Assembly (NCBI GenBank): GCA_009760855.2 | Contig: WPIO01000256.1 | Coordinates: 1 to 64,000, forward strand | Length of the DNA stretch: 64,000 bases | Origin: Cristatella mucedo | Taxonomy: Eukaryota > Bryozoa > Phylactolaemata > Cristatellidae | Direction: 5' to 3' | Part shown: in pieces, positions 12,241 to 22,976 of the stretch | Numbering within the stretch: position 1 is the first letter of the stretch | Layout: each line of letters starts with the position of its first letter | The notes under the pieces: generated by a model | Told to the model about the DNA's origin: nothing | Seen by the model: the letters and a program-made list of their open reading frames with translations, nothing else | Database searches by the model: none | Translations under genes and position numbers: made by a program

Positions 12241-12898
12241 TATCCTTACTTTTGACAGTTTACCCAACTGCGCTATCTTGCCATCAGTAACTTTTGGTAG
12301 TTGCATTCCTGGAAGAGGCCTCTAAAGGACCCGAGCAGAGATTCGGCGATCTGAGAGTACGGCGAAAAGACACTTGTTGCCGCTGTTGTGTTCTTAGAGC
12401 GAAATACCGCAAAGAAATACACATTTGAAAGTTGCTTTAATGAGGAACAGAGCGCCAAGCAGTAGATCCGGAGAGTGCGTACCGGTCAGTCTTCAGGCGG
12501 CCGGTCTACTTACTGCCTATTGGCACAGAGAGCGCCGGTGCGGGCCCACTGCTGATTGACAGTAGTGGTGTGCCAAAGGGGCTGGCTGAATAGCCAGCGC
12601 TCGTGGTTGGCCTCAGCCGGCCAGGCTCAAAATCTTCGTCGGCCGCCGCACATTGCTGTGTGGTAGGTGGAATCCCAACAACCGCTGTTCTTGCATATAA
12701 GTCGGCCTCGCAAAAAGTTCTTTGCGAGCACATACATGCTCGCGCTGGGTGCACAAGTATCGCCGACAAACCTTCCTATCCAGCCTGAGTGAGTGCGTAG
12801 AATGAGCTTGAATTCTATTGCCACTCTTCTGCCGCTAGATAAGAGAGGCTGCAGCGTCAGACAAACCTTTACCGGCAGAGCGCTAAGCGAACGTCTCG

Positions 12899-12908
12899 TC
12901 AATATAAG
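12899..12908 (+). promoter_or_regulatory. TATA-like element in block E
   Basis: The string tcaatataag stands about 40 bases before a gctcagcagcagc run. The second E copy has ctatataaac at the same place (34,080). Its position in both copies suggests a core promoter of the ancestral element. No transcript evidence is visible. Confidence 0.35.
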
Positions 12909-13183
12909 CAACTGCAGCCTCCTTAAGAGGCGGACGCTGCGCTCAGCAGCAGCAGGGAAGCAGTTCGCCCGTCACGCAATCTGCTGACGCGAACGTCGCG
13001 TCCGAGACGCGTCCAGCGGCGGCTGCGCCCGCTGCAGAACGGCAGCGAAGTCGCCTCCGCCGCCAGAGATCCGGACGGTCGGCCGGGGTCGGAACGCCTT
13101 AGCTCGTAGCTAGTCAGCGAGCTAGCTGTGGGCGAGGTCGCGCGCGTCCACCCTACGCGAGGACTCACCGACAGCTGCCCTCG

Positions 13184-13234
13184 CGCCGAGGAGCACGTCC
13201 GCTCTAGAGCGACGCCCGACGTGCTCGCGGGCGC
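13184..13234. other. hairpin in block E
   Basis: The arms gagcacgtc (13,191-13,199) and gacgtgctc (13,218-13,226) are perfectly complementary, extended outside by gcgcc with gggcgc. The corresponding place in the other E copy also folds, with different arm sequence (34,706-34,760). Confidence 0.6.
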
Positions 13235-13444
13235 CGAAGCTCATGGATGGGGGCGCTTCGGTTTTCAAAAGAGAATTCTGCAACGGACAAGAAACGCTAG
13301 GGGCGCTTGGTGTTAGGCGAGTCGTACTGGCCTTAGATAACTTGGTGTTAGGAGTTAGGAGTTAAGTGTTGGGACTTTGGTATCGGGAGGCGTGTGACAA
13401 CAGAAGAGCAAAATGAATCTTACATGATATTGCTCACCATTCAG

Positions 13445-13517
13445 TCGCGTTTCCCTTTGCAGCAAATGTTAAGCGCCTAGGAAGAGATTGAGTTCTCAGA
13501 GGGCGCTTTATCAAGTG

Positions 13518-13550
<33 letters not shown>

Positions 13551-13555
13551 CTTAA
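13445..13555 (+). repeat. LINE-A 3' end with (ATT)n tail
   Basis: The text tttccctttgcagcaaatgt, the hairpin arms gcgcc and gggcgcttt, and a (att)n tail mark the extreme 3' end of LINE-A. The body is missing, as expected after severe 5' truncation in target-primed reverse transcription. Confidence 0.85.
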
Positions 13556-14839
13556 AACCCTTGGCAACTTCTCTCTAGTGGTCACCACGATTCGAGGGAG
13601 GGAGCTTGATACGTGCTTAATAATACAGTAAGTGTGTACTTAACGGATACAGAGTATCGCATAACGACTCCTCAGGCCTCCGAACCTCCAAGACTTAAGT
13701 ACATCTTAACAAGGGGCGGAGAGTTTATTGTATGTGAGAATTTAAACCAGCTCGAGTAGCCAAAACTTTAGGCTGGTCTCCTAGAAGCTATCACTTGTTA
13801 TACCTGTGTCACATTTTGAGTCACTAACTGGATCATCCTGTTTAGGTAGCTTAAATGAGGCATGTAGAAGGGCGCACAGCGTCACACCGTGCAATAGAGA
13901 AGACGAGTTCCTTTTTAGTGCGTCGAGGATCATGGGCTGAGCACATGCGTGAGGGACTTGCGTTCTTCCAAATATTGGGCAGGAAGTTGAATGGAAAACT
14001 CGAGCGGATGATTATTCATTCCGTCTGTAACGCTTCAAACAAAGAGTTAATAGTGAACCTACGTATACTATCTGAGTGGGTTTCAAAGAAATCTCCCTGA
14101 CCTTCATCTACAGCCCTCTAAGCGGAGTTTTTTCAGCCGCATCTTAAAATCCTGGCTGCGACATGAAAATCTAGGATACATGTGGTAGAGCGCCAGTGGC
14201 TTTGAGGCTGCAGCCCCGGGTACTGTTCTGCTAAGCACGAGCAATTACCATCGTCGCACCGGCCGCTGGAGGTAAGAAAATGTGATGCATGAACGAGAGC
14301 TTTTCTTACTCTCAGGTTCAAGAGAAACTGATATCTAAGCGCTCCTAAGCCCTGTAATCTGCCTTAAAGAGGCGCTTAATCAGGCATGGACAATGACATT
14401 GTGTGATCGCTCACCAGTGCCTGCAAATGGTCAGCTGCCATTGCATTCTGAATGTTGCATTTAACAGCAGCCATTAAATTCAAGTCATAATGAAAGAGAT
14501 TGCAAATGAGACAAATTAATTCTTGGACCTTGGCGTATGAGTACCCAGTGCTGTTATCATAAAGCAATCAATTAGACCCATGAAAAATTATATTTGAGTT
14601 CCTGGTGTGTGAGTAGGAGCCATTGACGTATGCATCCGCTTTCCATCGAAGCATATTTTAAAGGCTGTATTAGAAATACGTGCAGCTTCATAACTAGCGA
14701 GACGGCTTCGTCGTGTGTCAGTTTTCATAATACTTTAAATTGCGAGCATCATATTTTAGGCAGTGGCCAGCTAAAAAGAAATGCTTTCTGACACTAAGTA
14801 TTCCCACGGGTTAAGATACTTGCTCTTTATGATTCAGGT

Positions 14840-14950
14840 TTTGGTTTCGAATACTGCAGATGGCGGTTCTATATTACCCGCTGCAATGGATGTTGATAGC
14901 CGCAAAGGCTTGTCGCTATCCTATTGACTGTTAAATAAGCTGACCTTAAC
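14840..14950 (+). repeat. SINE-2 copy, 5' part degraded
   Basis: B-box-like ggttttggtttcgaatactg, then the SINE-2 body ending gttgatagccgcaaaggctt and ttaaataagctgacctt. The last part matches the ends of the copies at 42.2 and 58.5 kb. Confidence 0.6.
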
Positions 14951-15199
14951 ACTAACGAGAGAGGCTGACAGATAAAATGTGGGGATGTTAAATGGCGCTG
15001 GCGCTTCTGCTGCTCTTTTCTTCAGCTGCGCGTTGGTTGGTCCATTACTTCACTTCCGGTACTCGTCTAGTTGCAGCTGCTGAGTCGAGGATTGAGGATC
15101 AAAATCGCTTACGCGAAATCTTATTTTGCTGCTGGATAAGAGGTCCAACTACAGGTGTTACTTAGGTTCACACTTCAATCAGTAGCCATCGATAATAAT
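14951..15199. other. unassigned DNA before module pass 2a
   Basis: No repeat family or coding signal is recognised. A short string ggcgctggcgcttctgctgc stands near 14,995. Confidence 0.4.
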
Positions 15200-16500
15200 T
15201 AAAGAACAAAACTTGCGAAAAGTCCCTCACAGAGCTTGAGCTCTTTATTGGCTCCTTGCCAATGCTGAAATTAAAGCATGCCAACTGGCAGAGCGTGAGC
15301 GCCTTGAAAAACATTCACGCGGACCCAGTCCTTTATCAATCATTTCGTGACCTCAGTCAGTAGCGAGCGGCCGAAGAAATAAAAAAACCCGTAGAATTAG
15401 TAACAACAAGTGACATAGTGCGCTCCTGACAAGCGGGCGTGTGTCTTGCTTTTCAGTTTGGCCCTTGTTGAGTTGAGCAAACTTGCAGTTTTCAGCCCAG
15501 CATGCGGTTTGACTTTCTCTTGCATCTTCTTCTCGGCTGCAGAATAACAAGAAATGGAAGACCGGAATTGCATTCCTGCCAAAATGCGTTCAGAACTCAA
15601 ATCGTCAACATATTAGATGCAATGGGTGGTTGGAGAGTCGCTCCGGTTGATAAATCTCCCGTGCGGTTCCATTTACTAAAATCCCACCTGCTCACCCTGG
15701 CTGCTTCTTTCGACTAGCAAGAATCCTCGGTGACCCTTTCACCTCCTAACAACATAACGCTGCATCAACAACGCGCGGGCGGTCCGAGTGGGAGCGGCCG
15801 CCGAGCGGACGTCGGTGGCGGGGGGGGGGCTAGTCGGCCTTTGATGTCACCGTCGCGGGCGACAAAGGCCCGTCACTAGGCGGACACGAACGCAAAATGG
15901 CCCGCCGCCGCGTATTCGCGGCGAGGGAATCCGACGCCGCAAACACGCACGCAATCAAGCCCAGTAGCTCGACGGTTTGGTGTGACTGCCATTAAGGCAA
16001 CCGCAGCCGCAGCCAACGGTTACTGGGAGGTGCTCCGCGATGGGCACGAGTTTCCTGGGAGCGCGGTCGTCTGAGCGGCGGCATCGAGACGGAGCTTCGC
16101 GCGGCGGCGACTACTTGAACGAATGGCGCTCGTTATACGTCGCGTGTCACCGAACAGCGGCTGGTTAGTGAATTTTGTCGTGGAGTATTGCGAGAGCTGG
16201 CGGCGGCGGTAGTGGGCGGGCTCTCTTGAATTACCGCGTCCCCTTAAGAATTTCTACGAAGGGCGTTATAGTGTGGTTTCGCTGAGCGCTAGGCGTTTAC
16301 GGCTTATCCGCAAAATTTATGGCATTCCCCACGTGAATGCCCTTGAAATGGGCAGATTTTTGCTCGTTCGCCAGTCCGCTCAGCACGCTACGATCCATGC
16401 ATTCGCCTGGCGCAACTGCGACACTCATGCGGCGAATGCCTATTACAACAGCGAACCACTTTGAGAGTTTCCTTCGACTAGTTTAGCATCATTCGGCAAT
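15200..16500 (+). repeat. module M pass 2a, blocks D1 (end) to D3
   Basis: The text from 15,440 matches 43,130-43,440 and 5,330-5,560. D2 and D3 then follow in the same order as in pass 3. A g-run at 15,823-15,832 occurs at the place of g-runs in the other D2 blocks. No gene is seen. Confidence 0.7.
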
Positions 16501-16529
16501 TGCAGCGTTCTCGGCGAAGTGAATCAATG

Positions 16530-17000
16530 AGCCTTACGCCGACCTACAAGAGCCGCTACAGCTCGGCTCCTTCGTGCCTAGCTGAACTGCTGCTCCTGTT
16601 TCAGCCTCTTCGCGCCCTGAAGTCCTGTGTGGACAATAACTTAGCTGTTCCGTTCCTCCGCTTAAAGACCGTTGGCGACAGAAGCTTTAGCTCTGCAGGT
16701 CCTAGACCGTGGAACTCGCTTACACAATTCTTGAGCAACGACAAATACTCTCCTGCTGCCGACTACGGCTTATCCTTTTTAGCGATCCTGAGCTGCTACT
16801 TCAATGCCACTCAATACTTCAACTGCTCTCCTGACTCTGCTATGCTTTCCACTTTCTCTTTGTTGCGTGAGACAAAGTCTGTTGGCTACCAAATGCATAC
16901 CGAAAGCCGCTCAGGCTATGAGTGCGCTATACAAAACTCTCCTGCCTAACACCCTCATAGTCTTTATAGCTTTGTGGAGTCAAAGACGGAGACACGTACA
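16530..17000 (+). pseudogene. LINE-B C-terminal fragment
   Basis: The frame at 16,500-16,949 contains the LINE-B C-terminal motifs VPFLRLKTVGDRSFSSAGPR and WNSL, close to the copy at 47.4-47.9 kb. The fragment is 5' truncated: no reverse transcriptase core is present. It ends in the 3' untranslated text (ctttgtggagtcaaagacgg). It is inserted in module M between D3 and D4, where the copy at 45,035 has no insertion. Confidence 0.85.
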
Positions 17001-17444
17001 AAAAGCCTCAAGCGTTCGCTGCCCTAAGCTCGCCTTGATTCACAGCGGAGCTGAAAAGCGCTACTGCACGCAGCTCAAACAGGGTTCGTGTATTTCTCGG
17101 CGAATCCACTCAATTTCACCATGTACCGGATGCGAGTTCCAGACGAACGGACATCAAAAGTGCTTTGCAGCGCACAGAGAGCGGGTGATGTAAAATCGAT
17201 CGTGAGGCAACCGTGTGGCGTACATTTGCAGTATTACTTTTTGAGAGCGCGACGCAAGCGAAACGCTGAGAAATTCTGTGGGGACGCTCTGCAGCCGGTC
17301 GCTCAGTAGCCCGTAATAAATAGCACAGCATAGCCCAGCTGTTTTGTAGAAGATTTGCAATAGGCCGCAATGGTTTTCCGCTGGTCGCGGTTTTTCGCGG
17401 CACTCGCATAACAAGCGCCGCCGAAGAATAGGAGTGCAGCTGTT
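17001..17444 (+). repeat. module M block D4, pass 2a
   Basis: It matches 7,560-7,960 and 45,070-45,470 through gagttccagacgaacggaca and gagagcgcgacgcaagcg. Open frames on the minus strand recur in the sister copies only as broken pieces. Confidence 0.7.
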
Positions 17445-18180
17445 GATGGCGGCGGCGAGATTCTGACGATTCGGCTGATGAGTCGTTAGAATAGCCGCAG
17501 TAAGTGCTCTAATCCGAGGTTCGCCGCCGCCGCACTATCATAGTCTAAGTCGTCAGCAGGAGGACCTGATGGCTGTGGACAGACTTATATCACTACAGTA
17601 GGCGTTGAGGTTGGACAGGAATTAACGAAAGCGGTCGGCCTAGAAGAATAAGAGTGGTAATATACTACGGCTACTCTCCTGCTACCGACTGCTGCACATC
17701 CTTTCCAGCAGTCCTGAGCTGCTACTTCAATGCTGCTACTCATGATCTCAACTGGTCTCCCAACTCAGCTATACTACTCGCTTTCTCTCCGTTACTCCGT
17801 TGACGGTTCAGCTGATGAGTCGTCAGAACTATCGCAAGGAGTGCTCCAATCCGGGGCTCGCCGCAGCTGCAATATATGTCGTCAGCAGAAGGACCTAATG
17901 GCTGTAGAAAGACTTTTAGAACTATAGTAGGACAGTAGAAGTTGAGGTCGGACAGAAAATAACAAAGGCGGATGGCCAAGAAGACTAGAGTGGTAACGTA
18001 CGAGATCAACTCTCCAGCTACCAACTGGGGCTCATCCTTTCCAGGTCTCCTAAGCTGCAGCTTTCATGCTACTCATTGTCTCAACTGCTCTCCCAACTCA
18101 TCTATGCTTCTTCCTTTCTCTCCGTTGCGTGAGATGAAGTTCATTGGCTTCGCTGAATGCTTTCCAAAAGCCGCTTAGGC
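17445..18180 (+). repeat. block C twice in tandem, each ending in LINE-B 3' text
   Basis: The first unit (17,445-17,800) runs from ggcggcggcgagattctgac through agtcgtcagcaggaggacct into LINE-B-derived ctctcctgctaccgactgct. A second, shorter unit starts near 17,800 and repeats the order up to 18,180. Since C ends in LINE-B sequence, it may be a non-autonomous partner of LINE-B. Confidence 0.65.
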
Positions 18181-18344
18181 TGCGACATTACCTCACGTCA
18201 TTCCGACATGACATTACGTCATTCTTGCCAACCTTGAGCAGTGCCCGGCCACCGCCTGCTGCGTAACGCACAGGTCGACACTGACGCGAGAAATCGAAAT
18301 ACTTAAGGCATCGGGGGTTGCCACGACGTGACGTTGGATGCCGG
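18181..18344 (+). repeat. module M fragment matching 45.97-46.11 kb
   Basis: The text tgcgtaacgcacaggtcgac and cacgacgtgacgttggatg correspond to gcgtaacgcacgtatcgata and cacgacgtgacattaaagag of pass 3. The run of cattacgtcatt before it resembles the pentanucleotide tail of LINE-B. Confidence 0.5.
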
Positions 18345-18560
18345 TTGTGCAACGGATACAGAGCAAAGTTCTAACGCTGACCCAGAAGGCCCGCCACGGC
18401 TTTGCTCCTCCGTACCAAGCTGAACTGCTCCCCCAGTTTCAGCCTCTTCGCGACCTCAGGTCATGTGTGGACAATAAATCGCCTTTGTAGAACAGGCTCC
18501 AGAGATAGGTCGCTGTGCGCTGGGTTACAGACGGAGATACATTACGTCTCTCGTGCTGGA
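18345..18560 (+). pseudogene. LINE-B fragment
   Basis: The text acggatacagagcaaagttc and gctgaactgctcccccagtt matches LINE-B at 47,513-47,630. It jumps at about 18,487 to the 3' end (gttacagacggagatacatt), so most of the C-terminal part is deleted. No intact frame remains. Confidence 0.75.
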
Positions 18561-18959
18561 GTTGTGCCCGTTATCGAGATCAATTGAGGTGCCACTTTTT
18601 CAGCTGTTTTTAAAGTGCCCATAAAGAAATTCAGTTCTCTTTTAAGGGGCTATCTGAAGTCCGCACGGTCAGTAATCAAAAGCTCATTTGCCAAGACGAT
18701 GAAGACACCTCATTTCCTCACTTTTCTGCCCGGATGCATCGAGATGTGGTTCGGCCATTAATACCGTGCCCTGTTGTGACAGGAGCTGCTGCCGACCTCC
18801 CATCACGGCCATCGTCATTACATCTGCACATCCGGAAAACCTAGTCAAGCCTGCGGTCAGAGCCAAGTGCCAGACAGCCAAATGGCCTCACACGTGGCTG
18901 ACTGGATGTTAGGCTAGCTCAGGTTAGAACGGAGCTCTGCGCAGGCGATGTGGTTAGGA
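18561..18959 (+). repeat. module M block B1 (3' part), pass 2a
   Basis: It matches 8,820-9,180, including gatgcatcgagatgtggttc and ctgccgacctcccatcacgg. Unlike the sister copies it is not followed by a CT array. Confidence 0.65.
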
Positions 18960-19329
18960 GATGGACCGACTAATGCACTTAAGTAGACATAGTCGATGCG
19001 AGACTACGCTTCGAGAGCACGACAGGCGAACCTACTGCGACGAACAGCTATACGCAACTTAGACTGCCGTGGTTGCGTTCAGCCGGTTACTCAGTTAGCT
19101 GCTCGTATCTTGGGATGCTGTAGCGATCCGCCTTCGGGGTCGCATAGGGTAGTTTATTATACTCGGGCTTCGGGAGTTCGCTCAGTTAACTCCGTCAGTT
19201 TGGTACGCGCCGCATAAAGCGCTTGAGCAGGTGCGTAGCCTCTACTAACGGGCCCACAATGCAATTTTGCTTTCGGCGCCCAGTTGTGGCCGCTTGTGTT
19301 TTAGCCGCACCTCAGTGCTGCATTACACG
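18960..19329. other. unassigned DNA between module passes
   Basis: No gene and no clear match to the other families. It separates passes 2a and 2b. Confidence 0.4.
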
Positions 19330-19958
19330 GTCCAAACAGGAGCTGCAGGAGCTGCTTTGAAATGGCAATCCCTGACCGCATACGACGCTCGATGACCTTC
19401 CAGGCTCGTGTAGGCGTTTCGTACCTCGCTAATTTGAGCCCCCTATCACTTGTTGGGGGCGTGAATTTAGCCAACTTCCAGTTTTCATCAAAGGCGGTTC
19501 GAGTGGAGGTTTGATTTTCTTTTGCAGCTTCTTCTCAGCACATAATAATAGGACCATAATAATAATATTACCATTACGCCAACCACAGCCGACGATTACT
19601 GCGAGAACCTCCAGTGATTTGCATGAATTTACTAAGAGCCCTGATTTCTGTGCATTGGCATCGAAACGGAGCGGTGCGTGACGGCGACTACTTTAACGGA
19701 TGGCGCTCGTTTTACGTCACGTGCCATGGAACTGCGACTCTGTAGTGAATTTTGTCAAGGAGTACTGCAGAGAGCGGGCGGCGGCAGAAGTTGGTGGTCT
19801 CTCTGGAATTACCACGTCCCCGCTCTTTAGGAGCTACAACGTGGGGGCGAAAATTGCGGCTGAGATGAGTGCTATACGTTTATGGCGTATTAGCAAAAGT
19901 TCGCGGCATTCCGCAAAAGAGTTCCACAACTAAACGTATGGTCTCCATAGGACTTGTG
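19330..19958 (+). repeat. module M pass 2b, D1 to D3 with a short inverted LINE-A remnant
   Basis: D1 text (aatggcaatccctgaccgca) and D2/D3 text (ggcgctcgttttacgtcacg, gcggcattccgcaaaag) appear in order. At about 19,930 it runs into a short minus-strand LINE-A remnant (tggtctccataggacttgtg). The same junction is inverted at 4.24-4.40 kb. Confidence 0.65.
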
Positions 19959-19959
19959 G

Positions 19960-20912
19960 TTCGTCAAAACCCAGTGAGATTCAGAGATTGGCAAGGCTGA
20001 CTCTCAAAATTGGCTGTGCCAGCATATCTCCAGTTGAATCAGCTCAAAATCTAGGTGTCATATTCCTAAACGACCTCTCATTGGTCGACCATATCTACTC
20101 CACAGTCAAATCTGCCTATTTTTCGCTTCAAATTATTGCTAACATTCGGGCTTGTTTAGATAAATATGTTTAGATTAGGATACCACGTCCAAGTTAGTCC
20201 ATGCATTCGTGACATCCCGTCTCGACTTCTGCAACTCACTGCTCGCTGGCCTACCAACATGTGCGATCAGGCGATTGCAGCTGGTGCAAAACTCGGCAGC
20301 TAGGCTTGTCTGTCATGAGCGTCGCAGTTGCCACATTACTCCACTTCTCGCCGACCTGCACTGGCTACCAGTCAAGCAACGGATTGACTTAAATAGTTTT
20401 GTCGCTCGCATTTAGGTCCCTTAATTCTATGGCTCCTGCCTATCTCTCAGATATACTACCCCATCAGGCCAAGCATCGTACCACCCACTTATCGGAATCC
20501 AACTGTCTAGAAATACCTCGTACAAACCTTAAATCCTTTGGAGACCGTGCATTTAGTTCGTGTGCTTCCAAAGCCTGGAACTCCCTCCCGACCTGCGTCA
20601 GAACATCCCCTGACCTGACCACATTTAAAAAGAACTTAAAAACACACCTATTTAGGACAGCCTTTAGTGGGTCCCTGTGATTCTTCCTTGATGTGTCTAT
20701 GCGTGCTGACACTGTGCATGCTGCCACTAGCCACATTTGCATGCTGACCCTGTGCATGTCACCATTAACCATATTATTCATTGTGCTTGCTTTTCAAGCA
20801 TAATTTTACTTACCATTCAATTGCATTTCACTTTGCAGAAAATGTAAAGCGCCTAGAGAGAGATTAAGTTCTCTGAGGGCGCTTTATCAAGTGCATTAGT
20901 ATTATCGTCCCC
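19960..20912 (+). pseudogene. LINE-A 3' half, 5' truncated, with tail
   Basis: Plus-strand frames match the LINE-A protein from just after the catalytic core to its C-terminal LFRTAFSGSL (stop near 20,680). The reading shifts frame near 20,160-20,210 and 20,400 and has a stop after ACLDKYV. A 3' untranslated region follows with the repeated gcatgct motif, the hairpin arms aagcgcc and gggcgctttat, and a degenerate ATT tail. The reverse transcriptase active site is missing, so the copy is dead. Confidence 0.9.
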
Positions 20913-20934
20913 GTTCGATGGGCACTTAGGAGCG

Positions 20935-21560
20935 GGGCGCGAATATGGGGGTTTTCGCTGAGCGCTATGCGTTTACGGTTTATCCACGATATTTTATGGG
21001 ATTTCGCGCGCGAACGCTCTCGAAATTGGCTGTCGAGTTTTGCTCATTCGCTGGTCCGCCCAGCCACGTTGCGTTCGTTGCGATTTGTACAGTTGATGGC
21101 GGCGGCGAGATTCTGAACATTCTGCCGATGAGTCGTCAGAATGGCCGCAGTAAGTGCTCCAATCTGGGCCCGCCTCGGCCGTCGCAATTTAATGGTCTAC
21201 GTCGTCAGCAGGAGGACCTGGTGGAGGTTGAAAGACTTATATCAATACAGTAGACGTGAGGCTGGACAGGAAATAACAAAAGCGGCAGGCCAGTAAGAAT
21301 AGAGCGGTTATGGAATACATCTACTTTCCTGCTACCGATTGCGGCTCATTTTTCCAGCTGTCCCGAGCTGCTACTTTCACGCTACTCATTATCTCAACTG
21401 GTCTCCCAACTCAGCTATGCTACTCACTTGCTCTCTGTTGCTTGAGGTGAACTCTGCGGCTACCGAATGCGTGCCGAAAGCCGCCTAGGCTGGGAGTGTG
21501 CTGTACAAAACTCTGTTGAGTAACAACCACACCGTCTTTGGGGCTTTGTGGAGTTCACGG
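20935..21560 (+). repeat. module M blocks D3 (rest) and C, pass 2b
   Basis: D3 (gctgagcgctatgcgtttac) resumes after the LINE-A insertion. It jumps near 21,095 to block C (gatggcggcggcgagattct), so D4 is deleted. C ends in LINE-B 3' text (ggctttgtggagttcacgg). Confidence 0.65.
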
Positions 21561-22914
21561 TTTACACTTCGTCGCTTGATGGACGCCAGTGTGTGCCTTC
21601 TAGTGTTCGCTTAACAGTCGTCCTACGACTGGACGATCTCTTCGGACAAAAGGCTAATTTGCATTCGAGGCCGGCGGCCGCTGGGTAAACTGCTCGAGTG
21701 AGGTCTCGCTGCTGACGTGTCTTCACTTATGCAGCGTTCGTAACGCACCGCTCGCTGACGTCACGCCGCAACCGGGAGAAAGTGCCTGGCGCCGCTCGTT
21801 TGCACGCAAAGAACGCAATCTAATTGAACACTTTCATCGCAGCCGCCGTACCGAACAAGAGCGCGACACTTTGCACGTCATATTCATGCGACTGCATTTG
21901 ACTCGCGGGCGTTACGGCTTCTTTCCTGGAGACCGCGTTCGCTTTCAAAAGCGTTCGTGCGAGTATATTTCGATAATAATAATAATTTCAGTACTAAGTA
22001 AATTTGATATAGTGCCATCGGAGAACTTAATCTTTTTCTAGGCACTTTGCTGCAAAGGAAGCACAATCGTATGCTCATATCATTCCTCTAACCTCTATTC
22101 ACACGGGCTCTGTGACACCGCTTGCCTTGAGGTCAAATTAGTGGGTTTATATTCTTTACCGAAGCGAGTCAAATTTCTGAAAGCGGTATTCTATTTATGG
22201 CGCTGACGTGAGATAACGTTTACTCGACTGCGTTGCGCTTAAAAAACAGCCTTAAAAGTTAAGTCGCTGTGCGCTGGGTTACTACAGGTTGGCGACGTAA
22301 AACTGCCACCGGTCATGAACCCTACTGGATCAAATTAGCGAATGCAGCTATCGCGTCGAGCAATCGCACTAAGACAAATCGGACGACAGGAAGTAAATTA
22401 TAAAACGAATAAAGTCAGCAAGAATCTCGCGTGCGTAGTGCGCCAGCCCACATCTAGAGGGGCCTGCGGAAGCCATTTTTCAGCGAGGAGAGCATTCTAG
22501 ACAACGCTTCGGATCTCGTTTCCATCGCAGTCGGCCATGAAGGAGCAGAAACACGCCCACCTTCAAAGTGCAACCATCCTTGCTAGGAGGATCTCAGGAC
22601 GCGGCGATCAATTCAGTACATGAAATCTAGCGTAGCCGATTCACTCCTGAATAACATCGCGACATTCCCCCGAAAAGACGACACTTAAAGGAATGCCTGA
22701 AATCCGGTTGTAGGAGATCCCCCCTGGACGTTTTCCCACTCCGGACATCCCCCTTGGTGGAGCCTAGTACATATATCTCCAGACATTTCTTCCGAGTTAG
22801 GACATTTCCCCCTGTGTTGGATGTTCTTTCTGCTTTTCTACTCAATACGCGTGTCGTTGATTTCCTCTCCAAGCTAAGCTTAGCGTGGAAGTTGAAGCAA
22901 TTTATCCAGGTTAG
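21561..22914 (+). repeat. module M block B1, pass 2b
   Basis: It matches 46,170-47,050 and 48,000-48,205 (gtcgtcctacgactggacga, aagacgacacttaaaggaat). The end carries three imperfect ggacatcccccttgg-type units before the CT tract. A minus-strand LINE-A end (21,970-22,070) interrupts it. Confidence 0.7.
21970..22070 (-). repeat. short LINE-A 3' end
   Basis: (ATA)n is followed by the reverse of the LINE-A hairpin (gagaacttaatctttttcta, ggcactttgctgcaaagg). A 20-base string, ttcagtactaagtaaatttg, separates the tail from the hairpin, and one arm is decayed. Confidence 0.7.
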
Positions 22915-22976
22915 ACCTCTCTATCTGTCTCTGTCTCTGTCTCTGTCTCCTTCTCTCTCTCTCCTCGATCCTTCTT
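22915..22976 (+). repeat. short (CT)n tract at the module's CT position
   Basis: Tracts of ctgtctctgtct lie between the left border aggttagacctct and the right border tcctcgatccttctttcttt. The array is far shorter than at 9.55 or 35.6 kb. Confidence 0.9.

Larger units (their letters stand above)
12770..14760 (+). repeat. block E, copy 1 (GC-rich repeat with promoter-like start)
   Basis: The 5' part matches 33,963-34,860 (accggcagagcgctaag, tgcaacggacaagaaacg). The 3' part matches 34,990-35,250 and 39,393-40,440 (tatctgagtgggtttcaaag). A LINE-A tail interrupts it at 13,445-13,555. I recognise no protein. The promoter-like start and an internal hairpin suggest the leader of an LTR-type or other Pol II-transcribed element, but no coding region follows. 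Confidence 0.6.

Noticed and set aside
13535-13552. (ATT)n runs as independent microsatellites
   Set aside because: Nearly all directly follow or precede the LINE-A hairpin and are the tails of that element.
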